A stretch of DNA of 9,678 bases from Lachnospiraceae bacterium (GTDB lineage: Bacteria > Bacillota > Clostridia > Lachnospirales > Lachnospiraceae), in contig CAAFXG010000308.1 of assembly GCA_900766925.1 (NCBI GenBank), forward strand, positions 1 to 9,678, in the 5' to 3' direction. The translations under genes were made by a program, and so were the position numbers. Below, piece by piece: positions 1 to 5,212 of this stretch. Each line of letters starts with the position of its first letter. The stretch's first letter is position 1. Under the pieces are notes generated by a model. That model did no database searches. It saw only the letters and a list, made by a program, of their open reading frames with translations, and was not told the DNA's origin.

Positions 1-13
1 GCTCTTCCGATCT
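1..13. other. Illumina adapter remnant (left end)
   Basis: The first 13 bases, GCTCTTCCGATCT, are identical to the 3' end of the standard Illumina TruSeq-type adapter. They are not phage sequence. Their reverse complement begins the adapter read found at the right end of the window, so the fragment is flanked by adapters in the expected orientation. Confidence 0.95.
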
Positions 14-55
14 CCTCAAAAATTCCCCGGGGGTAAATTTATATTTTTAGTTTTT

Positions 56-182
56 GGTTTCATAGTGGCTGTGAGGGCTCATGGTGTTGGTCGTACGAGT
101 TGCCAGTCGTTTATTTTATGTTTACCTCCTTTCAAAAATATATAAAAACAGCATCATGGGTTCTCACAAGCACTATGAAACC
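56..182 (+). repeat. 31-base imperfect inverted repeat with 65-base loop
   Basis: Arm 56-86 and the reverse complement of arm 152-182 match at 25 of 31 positions. The first 12 are identical (GGTTTCATAGTG). Of the six differences, four (counted from the outer end, positions 21, 22, 24 and 29) would be G-U wobbles in RNA, and the other two are adjacent and form a small symmetric internal loop. A transcript could therefore fold into a 12-bp helix, a 2x2 loop and a 17-bp helix. No U-run follows the right arm, so it does not look like an intrinsic terminator. The differences that preserve pairing favour a structured RNA over a DNA-only operator, but a protein-binding dyad cannot be excluded. Confidence 0.75.
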
Positions 183-223
183 GGGTTAAAAGGAATAAAA
201 TACTAATAAAAAGGAGGTAAATA
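119..223 (+). promoter_or_regulatory. Anti-Shine-Dalgarno pairing, possible pseudoknot
   Basis: TTTACCTCCTTT at 121-132 is the exact reverse complement of AAAGGAGGTAAA at 210-221, which includes the ribosome binding site of the gene starting at 227. A G-U and a U-A pair extend the match to 119-132 with 210-223. The upstream strand lies in the loop of the 56-182 hairpin and the downstream strand lies outside it, so simultaneous formation would make an H-type pseudoknot. The connecting segments are about 32, 19 and 27 nucleotides. Inference: pairing would hide the ribosome binding site and throttle translation of the first gene. A ligand, protein or partner RNA that opens it is not evident from the sequence. 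Confidence 0.5.
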
Positions 224-226
224 CTC

Positions 227-574
227 ATGGCAAAAGCGAAGAGCGCTAATCCTTCTTCGGCAAATAAGAAGATGCGACCTGCTTTAAGTCCTGAAGCAAG
301 AGAAAATCAGTTAATTTCTTTAGCAATAGACTTAGCGGAGCAACAACTTAGAGAAGGTACGGCATCTTCTCAAGTTTTATCGCATTTTTTAAAGCAATCA
401 ACAGCCAAAGCACAGCTTGAATTAGAAAAAATTAGATTAGAGAATGAACTTACCAAAGCTAAGAAAGAGAATCTCGAATCTAATAAGAGAATGGAAGAGC
501 TTTATGGAAATGCTATTGCTGCCATGCGTGAATATAGTGGTAATGGGAGTGTCGATGACGACGAAGAATATTAA
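227..574 (+). CDS. Small coiled-coil phage protein, possible small terminase subunit
   Basis: A 115-residue protein starting 9 bases after AAGGAGG (211-217). Residues 1-20 are basic and Ser/Ala rich. Residues 21-41 hold the segment SPEARENQLISLAIDLAEQQL, which I recognise from small proteins at the head of packaging modules in Firmicutes phages. Residues about 58-100 are charged and heptad-like, consistent with a coiled coil, and the C terminus is acidic (DDDEEY). It is the first gene of the operon and precedes an HNH nuclease and the large terminase, the usual place for a small terminase subunit. No DNA-binding motif is obvious to me, so that role is inferred from position. Its ribosome binding site is the one predicted to be sequestered by the leader. 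Confidence 0.8.
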   Translation: MAKAKSANPSSANKKMRPALSPEARENQLISLAIDLAEQQLREGTASSQVLSHFLKQSTAKAQLELEKIRLENELTKAKKENLESNKRMEELYGNAIAAMREYSGNGSVDDDEEY

Positions 575-983
575 AACATATTCAGAATTAATTACATTTC
601 CGACATTCGAGGAGCGTTATCGCTATTTACGAATAGGAGGAAGAGTCGGAGAAGAGACTTTCGGATTCGACAGATACTTAAATCAAGAATTTTATCGTTC
701 TAAAGAATGGAAATCAGTTAGAGATTTCGTAATAGTTCGAGATAATGGATGCGATTTAGGTATAGAAGGAAGAGATATACTAGGTAAAATACTAGTTCAC
801 CATATGAATCCTCTAACAATGGATGATATCTTATCAAGAAGCAAGTTTTTGTTAGATCCAGAGTATTTAATATGTACTGTAAAGAATACTCATGATGCTA
901 TTCACTATGGTGATGAGAGTTTATTAATTAAAGCTCCTATTGAGCGAAGAAAAAACGATACATGTCCTTGGAGACATGATTAA
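555..983 (+). CDS. HNH endonuclease family protein
   Basis: A 142-residue protein. I chose ATG 555 because GGGAG (545-549) lies 5 bases upstream. ATG 543 has a poorer ribosome site, and an ATG at 444 would give a hydrophobic N terminus with no family resemblance, out of frame inside the preceding gene. It overlaps that gene by 20 bases, suggesting coupled translation. The nuclease core is at about 59-120: an Arg-Asp-rich strand, the His-His pair of VHHMNP (82-86), then NTHDAIHYG (111-119) supplying the Asn and final His of a beta-beta-alpha metal finger. The C terminus ends in a conserved-looking NDTCPWRHD. HNH proteins next to HK97-type large terminases are known to assist DNA cleavage at cos sites during packaging, and that is the likely role here. 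A free-standing homing-type nuclease is less likely given the tight overlap. Confidence 0.85.
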   Translation: MTTKNIKTYSELITFPTFEERYRYLRIGGRVGEETFGFDRYLNQEFYRSKEWKSVRDFVIVRDNGCDLGIEGRDILGKILVHHMNPLTMDDILSRSKFLLDPEYLICTVKNTHDAIHYGDESLLIKAPIERRKNDTCPWRHD

Positions 984-994
984 GGAGGACTTAA

Positions 995-1315
995 ATGAGT
1001 AAGAAAAATTTTAGACAGAATAATCAGGATACAGATGTAGTTGTTAATAATTCGGTTAATGATGAAAACGCTATCGAGCCAGTTGAGGAAACTGCAAATC
1101 CTGTAACAGTGGAGACTCCAGTATATGGTCGAGTGTTTAATTGTGAAAAGTTGAACGTTCGTGAAATGCCTTCAAAAGAGTCAAACGTATTAAAGGTTGT
1201 AAATAAAGGATGTAAAGTAAAGATTGATTTATCAGAATCTTCTGATGAATGGGTTAAGGTTATTGCATCTGATGTAGAAGGCTTCTGTATGAGAGAATTC
1301 GTCAAAATGATTTAA
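995..1315 (+). CDS. Bacterial SH3-domain protein
   Basis: A 106-residue protein with AAGGAGG shortly upstream of ATG 995. Residues 1-43 are polar, Asn/Glu/Val rich and probably disordered. Residues about 44-104 form a bacterial SH3 domain (SH3b, SH3_3-like): the signature KLNVREMPSKESNVL (52-66), a central Gly-turn and a final strand with WVKVIASDVEGFCMREFV (86-103). SH3b domains commonly bind peptidoglycan or peptides, but there is no enzymatic domain, signal peptide or membrane segment here. It sits among packaging and head genes, not among lysis genes, so a structural or protein-binding role is as likely as wall binding. Domain call confident, function open. Confidence 0.8.
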   Translation: MSKKNFRQNNQDTDVVVNNSVNDENAIEPVEETANPVTVETPVYGRVFNCEKLNVREMPSKESNVLKVVNKGCKVKIDLSESSDEWVKVIASDVEGFCMREFVKMI

Positions 1316-1336
1316 AAATAATTAAGGAGGATTGAT

Positions 1337-1705
1337 ATGGAGGGAAGTATTTTAGCCGACATGAGAAGAGCGGCAGGAGCTGACGAATGGGATGATGCTT
1401 TTGATGCTGACATTATTGACCATACTAATTCGGTATTTATGATACTTACTCAAATGGGTATCGGTCCATCGGAAGGTTATGCTATTAGCGGAACAGATAA
1501 CAAATGGGATGAATTTATAACAGATCCTATCAAGTTTAGATTAGTAAAATCTTATATGGGCTTGAGAGTAAAACTCCTTTTCGATCCGTCACTTAGCTCT
1601 GCTGTTCTAGAATCTATAAACCGACAAATAGCTGAGTTTGAATGGAGGTTAACAGTAGAAGCTGATAAATCCAGTGGAGAGGAGGAAAATCAAAATGACA
1701 AATAA
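1337..1705 (+). CDS. Head-tail connector-like protein (gp6-type)
   Basis: A 122-residue, mainly helical protein with AAGGAGG 9 bases before the ATG. Features I associate with HK97 gp6-like connector (adaptor) proteins are DADIIDHTNSVFMILTQMG (23-41), the helix LVKSYMGLRVKLLFDP (69-84) and the closing helix with SINRQIAEFEWRL (93-105). Such proteins form a ring under the portal. The C-terminal tail GEEENQNDK is encoded by the stretch that also holds the next gene's ribosome binding site, and the two genes overlap by 11 bases. In HK97 the equivalent gene follows the capsid gene. Here it lies upstream of the terminase, which is the main oddity. Confidence 0.65.
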   Translation: MEGSILADMRRAAGADEWDDAFDADIIDHTNSVFMILTQMGIGPSEGYAISGTDNKWDEFITDPIKFRLVKSYMGLRVKLLFDPSLSSAVLESINRQIAEFEWRLTVEADKSSGEEENQNDK

Positions 1706-2099
1706 TGAACTTTATCATTTCGGGGTTCTTGGAATGAAATGGGGAGTTAGAAAAAATAGAAGTTCTAGCGATCCATCAAGCTCTTCTTTAGGTAAGAAAA
1801 AGAAAAGAGGATTAGGTAATATATCTGAACCTAAAAAGAAAAGCGTTAATGATATGAGCGATGAAGAACTTAGAAACGCTATAACTCGTATAGAATTAGA
1901 AAATAGGTACAAAGCTTTAAACCCTAAGAAAGTATCAGCTGGTAAGAAATTTGTTGATAGAGTTATAAATAATATAATTCTTCCTGCTGGAGAGGATGTA
2001 ACAAAGCAGTTAGTTAAATCTGGAATGACTAAAACAGCTAATGATTTGTTTAAGTTAGATGATGAGCTTAAAGTCTATACAAACAACAAGAAGAAGTAG
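1695..2099 (+). CDS. GMKWG-motif phage protein
   Basis: A 134-residue basic protein. ATG 1695 is preferred over an in-frame ATG at 1674 because GAGGAGG (about 1679-1685) precedes it at a usual distance and the known motif then sits at the N terminus. Residues 8-19 read HFGVLGMKWGVR, a short motif (H-x-G-x-x-G-M-K-W-G) that recurs in otherwise diverse phage proteins near portal and capsid genes and has no established function that I know. A Ser/Lys-rich linker (21-50) follows, then MSDEELRNAITRIELENRY (54-72), a charged helix also seen with this motif, and a Lys-rich C terminus. It is translated from within the end of the preceding gene. A virion-assembly or DNA-associated role is plausible but unproven. 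Confidence 0.75.
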   Translation: MTNNELYHFGVLGMKWGVRKNRSSSDPSSSSLGKKKKRGLGNISEPKKKSVNDMSDEELRNAITRIELENRYKALNPKKVSAGKKFVDRVINNIILPAGEDVTKQLVKSGMTKTANDLFKLDDELKVYTNNKKK

Positions 2100-2110
2100 G
2101 TGAATAAATT

Positions 2111-3874
2111 ATGGCATTATCGAACACAGCCACTCCGATCTATTACGGCCAGTTCAGAGATGCCGTAATTAGAGGCGAAATTCCTATAAACAAAGAGATT
2201 TCTATGGAGATGAATCGTATAGATGATCTCATAGCAAATCCAGGAGTATGGTATGACGATCAAGCTATTAATGGCTTTATAAAATTCTGCGAGAATGAGT
2301 TAACATTAACTGATGGAAGTGACTTGCATCTGTTAGACTCATTTAAATTATGGGCTGAGCAAATATTTGGTTGGTATTACTTTGTTGAAAGAAGTGTATA
2401 CGAGCCTAATCCTGATGGACATGGTGGGCACTATGTAAACAAAAGAATTAAAAAGAGACTTGTTAATAAGCAATATCTAATTGTTGCCAGAGGTGCAGCT
2501 AAATCAATGTATGCCTCTTGTATTCAAAATTACTTTTTAAATGTAGATACCGCTACTACTCATCAGATAACAACAGCTCCTACAATGAAACAAGCAGAAG
2601 AAGTTATGTCGCCTATAAGAACTGCTATAACAAGAGCTAAAGGCCCATTATTTAAGTTTCTTACAGAAGGATCTCTGCAAAACACTACTGGCTCACGAGC
2701 TAATAGGATGAAACTAGCAGCTACAAAGAAAGGAATAGAAAATTTCTTAACTGGATCTTTACTTGAAATAAGACCTATGAAGATAGATAAGCTTCAGGGT
2801 TTACGAGTTAAATGTGCTACTGTCGATGAGTGGCTTTCTGGTGATACAAGAGAAGATCCTATAGGTGCTATTGAACAGGGAGCAGCAAAAGAGCAAGGTA
2901 GCGCTGAGAATAACGATTATTTAATAGTCGCTATTAGTTCAGAAGGAACTGTTCGTAATGGAAGTGGCGATACAATCAAAATGGAATTAATGAAGATTCT
3001 TAAAGGCGATTATATTGCTCCTAATGTATCCATTTGGTATTACAAATTAGATGATGTAGAAGAAGTTTCTAATCCTGAAATGTGGATTAAAGCGAATCCT
3101 AATTTAGGAAAGACTGTTAGCTATGAAACATATCAATTAGATGTAGAAAGAGCAGAGAATAATCCAGCTGTTAGAAATGATATTTTAGCAAAACGTTTCG
3201 GAATACCTATGGAAGGCTATACATATTATTTCACTTATGAAGAAACTCTTCCACATAGAAAAAGAGAATATTGGCAACTTCCATGTTCATTAGGAGCCGA
3301 TTTATCTCAAGGAGATGACTTCTGTGCATTCACATTTTTATTTCCTTTAGCTAACGAATCCTTTGGCATTAAAACTAGAAACTATATAACAGAATTAACG
3401 CTTAATAAATTACCATTAGCCATGAGACAAAAGTATGACGAATTCATAAGAGAAGGTAGTTTGATTGTTATGCCAGGTACTGTATTAGACATGATGCAGG
3501 TTTATGATGATCTTGATGAGCACATAGCTGATAGAGATTATGATGTTAGATGTTTTGGTTATGATCCATATAATGCTAGAGAATTTGTTGAAAGATGGGA
3601 AAGAGAAAATGGACCATTTGGAATTGAGAAAGTAATCCAGGGAGCAAAAACAGAATCTGTTCCTTTAGGAGAACTTAAGAAACTTTCAGAAGAAAGAATG
3701 CTATTATTCGATGAATCTTTAATGTCGTTTGCTATGGGAAACTGTATAACACTTGAAGATACTAACGGTAATAGGAAACTTTTGAAGAAGCGATATGAGC
3801 AAAAAATCGATGCTGTAGCAGCAATGATGGATGCTTATGTTGCTTTTAAACTTAATAGAGAATCTTTTGAATAA
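2111..3874 (+). CDS. terL: Large terminase subunit (ATPase-nuclease)
   Basis: A 587-residue motor protein that translocates DNA into the prohead through the portal and cuts it. The ATPase domain occupies about 110-330: Walker A ARGAAKS at 126-132, TTAPTMKQAEEV around 154-165, Walker B CATVDE (235-240, acidic pair D239-E240) and a motif III-like segment AISSEGT (274-280). The nuclease domain follows at about 390-575, with likely metal-binding acids D397 (GADLSQGDD), D485 (GYDPYNA) and D567 (KIDAVAA), as in HK97-type Terminase_1 proteins. Length is normal. Ribosome binding is by a modest AGGTG. The Gly normally found just before the Walker A Lys is Ala130. It sits between the GMKWG gene and the portal region, the usual packaging order. 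Confidence 0.96.
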   Translation: MALSNTATPIYYGQFRDAVIRGEIPINKEISMEMNRIDDLIANPGVWYDDQAINGFIKFCENELTLTDGSDLHLLDSFKLWAEQIFGWYYFVERSVYEPNPDGHGGHYVNKRIKKRLVNKQYLIVARGAAKSMYASCIQNYFLNVDTATTHQITTAPTMKQAEEVMSPIRTAITRAKGPLFKFLTEGSLQNTTGSRANRMKLAATKKGIENFLTGSLLEIRPMKIDKLQGLRVKCATVDEWLSGDTREDPIGAIEQGAAKEQGSAENNDYLIVAISSEGTVRNGSGDTIKMELMKILKGDYIAPNVSIWYYKLDDVEEVSNPEMWIKANPNLGKTVSYETYQLDVERAENNPAVRNDILAKRFGIPMEGYTYYFTYEETLPHRKREYWQLPCSLGADLSQGDDFCAFTFLFPLANESFGIKTRNYITELTLNKLPLAMRQKYDEFIREGSLIVMPGTVLDMMQVYDDLDEHIADRDYDVRCFGYDPYNAREFVERWERENGPFGIEKVIQGAKTESVPLGELKKLSEERMLLFDESLMSFAMGNCITLEDTNGNRKLLKKRYEQKIDAVAAMMDAYVAFKLNRESFE

Positions 3875-3887
3875 GGAGGTGAATCTA

Positions 3888-3938
3888 ATGGCTTGTAAAG
3901 GTAAAGGAAAAGGCGGAAGAAAAGGAAAAGGTAAGTAG
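3888..3938 (+). CDS. 16-residue Lys/Gly-rich micro-ORF
   Basis: ATG 3888 to TAG 3938 encodes MACKGKGKGGRKGKGK: six Lys, one Arg, six Gly and one Cys. It begins 7 bases after AAGGAGGTG (3873-3880), the most complete ribosome binding site in the neighbourhood, and is followed after two bases by the AGGAGG of the portal gene. The strong site has no other start codon to serve, which is the main argument that it is translated. A peptide this basic could bind DNA, RNA or an acidic capsid surface, or its translation could merely keep ribosomes moving toward the portal gene. It is too short for family assignment; translation itself is inferred. Confidence 0.6.
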   Translation: MACKGKGKGGRKGKGK

Positions 3939-3957
3939 CTAGGAGGAATAATTTAAA

Positions 3958-5160
3958 ATGGAGTTTGCATTAGGAAATAGGCTTAAACATGCCTGGAATG
4001 CGTTTCTTAATAGAGATCCAACCAGCGCTTATCAAAGTTATGGTCCAGGATATTATTATAGACCTGATAGACCTAGATTAACAAGAGGCAATGAGCGTTC
4101 TATAATAACCTCTATATACAATAGAATGGCGTTGGACGTCGCTTCTATAAACATTCAACATTGTAGATTAGATAAAGACGACAGATTCAAAGAAGTAATA
4201 AAATCTGATTTAAATAATTGTTTAAATTTAGAAGCAAACATAGACCAAACAGGAAGAGCATTTATACAAGATGTTGTAATGTCGATGTTTGATGAAGGTT
4301 GCGTTGCTATTGTACCTGTCGATACTACACTTAATCCAGAAATAACTGGTTCATATGATATAAATTCTATGAGAACAGGACAAATAATAGAATGGTTTCC
4401 TAGACATGTAAAGGTACGAGTATATAATGACAACACAGGAGAAAAGGAAGATGTAGTACTTCCAAAAAGTATTGTTGCTATAATCGAAAATCCTTTATAT
4501 GCAGTTATGAATGAACCAAGTTCTACAATGCAGCGTCTTATAAGAAAATTAAATCTTTTAGATGCTATCGATGAACAGAGTGGATCTGGAAAATTAGATT
4601 TAATTATCCAGTTACCATATGTCGTTAAGACAGAATCAAAACGTCAACAAGCTGAAAGTAGAAGAAAAGACATTGAAAATCAATTGTCAGGTTCAAAGTA
4701 TGGAATAGCCTATACTGACGGAACAGAAAAGATCACACAGTTAAATCGTCCAGTTGAAAATAATCTAATGAAGCAGATTGAATACTTAACGAGTATGCTA
4801 TATAGCCAGCTTGGTATCACTCAGGCGATATTAGATGGCACAGCGGATGAAAAGACTATGTTAAACTATTATTCTCGTTCTATTGAACCAATAATATCAG
4901 CTATAGTTGATGAAATGAAACGAAAGTTTCTAACAAAAACAGCTCGTTCACAGTCTCAGACTATTATGTTCTTTAGAGACCCATTTAAGTTGGTTCCTGT
5001 AAATGAACTTGCTGAAATAACAGATAAGTTCACTAGAAATGAGGTAGCAACTTCTAATGAGATGAGACAGGTTATCGGATGGAAGCCGTCTAATGATCCT
5101 AAAGCAGATCAGCTTGTGAACAGCAATATAAGTCAGCCAAACGAACAAACTAATACATAA
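3958..5160 (+). CDS. Portal protein, HK97 type
   Basis: A 400-residue portal, the dodecameric ring at the unique capsid vertex through which DNA enters and to which the connector binds. AGGAGG (3941-3946) lies 11 bases before the ATG. It shows the pattern of Phage_portal proteins: an N-terminal segment with NERSIITSIYNRMALDVAS (45-63), a wing region to about 215, the conserved stretch TQLNRPVENNLMKQIEYLTSM (about 260-280) with LGITQAILDGTA (285-296) and NYYSRSIEPI (303-312), and a C-terminal stem/clip part. The C terminus may be cut short: beyond TAA 5158-5160 the same frame stays open for 20 more codons, ending at TGA 5221-5223 inside the next gene's start. Confidence 0.93.
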   Translation: MEFALGNRLKHAWNAFLNRDPTSAYQSYGPGYYYRPDRPRLTRGNERSIITSIYNRMALDVASINIQHCRLDKDDRFKEVIKSDLNNCLNLEANIDQTGRAFIQDVVMSMFDEGCVAIVPVDTTLNPEITGSYDINSMRTGQIIEWFPRHVKVRVYNDNTGEKEDVVLPKSIVAIIENPLYAVMNEPSSTMQRLIRKLNLLDAIDEQSGSGKLDLIIQLPYVVKTESKRQQAESRRKDIENQLSGSKYGIAYTDGTEKITQLNRPVENNLMKQIEYLTSMLYSQLGITQAILDGTADEKTMLNYYSRSIEPIISAIVDEMKRKFLTKTARSQSQTIMFFRDPFKLVPVNELAEITDKFTRNEVATSNEMRQVIGWKPSNDPKADQLVNSNISQPNEQTNT

Positions 5161-5212
5161 AATTCACAGGCTGAATTAACTGAAAATTCTGATAAAGGAG
5201 GAGAAAATCAAA

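Larger units (their letters stand above)
14..226 (+). other. Non-coding leader of the late operon
   Basis: This stretch holds no convincing gene on either strand. It contains a GC-rich palindrome CCCCGGGG at 25-32, a long imperfect inverted repeat (56-86 with 152-182), a pyrimidine tract complementary to the downstream ribosome binding site (121-132), and the strong Shine-Dalgarno AAGGAGG at 211-217 for the first gene. I looked for a sigma-70-type promoter and found only isolated AT-rich -10-like hexamers (for example around 139-146) without a properly spaced -35 box. The region reads as an untranslated, probably structured leader; its upstream limit is lost at the library end. Confidence 0.7.

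Noticed and set aside
100..135. Minus-strand Shine-Dalgarno AAAGGAGGTAAA suggesting a divergent gene
   Set aside because: No ATG, GTG or TTG occurs at usable distance on the minus strand and no frame of useful length follows. The complement to the first gene's ribosome site is the better reading.
14..200. Inverted repeat as an amplification fold-back chimera
   Set aside because: Similarity stops sharply at both ends of the 31-base arms and the arms are not identical, unlike a template-switch artefact.
47..206. Short peptides in both arms of the leader repeat (MGSHKHYETGLKGIKY on +, 156-206; MSPHSHYETKN on -, 82-47)
   Set aside because: The shared HxHYET is forced by the inverted repeat itself, neither start has a ribosome binding site, and the differences between arms change residues while keeping RNA pairing. 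RNA structure explains the data better.
444..554. Longer N-terminal extension of the HNH gene
   Set aside because: The extension overlaps the upstream gene in another frame, lacks a ribosome site and adds a segment unlike the family.
1024..1305. Minus-strand open frame of 93 codons
   Set aside because: It lies fully inside the SH3b gene, has no ribosome site and has a low-complexity translation. The other antisense frames (for example 4155-4436, 5150-5461, 6065-6550) are likewise shadows of well-supported genes.
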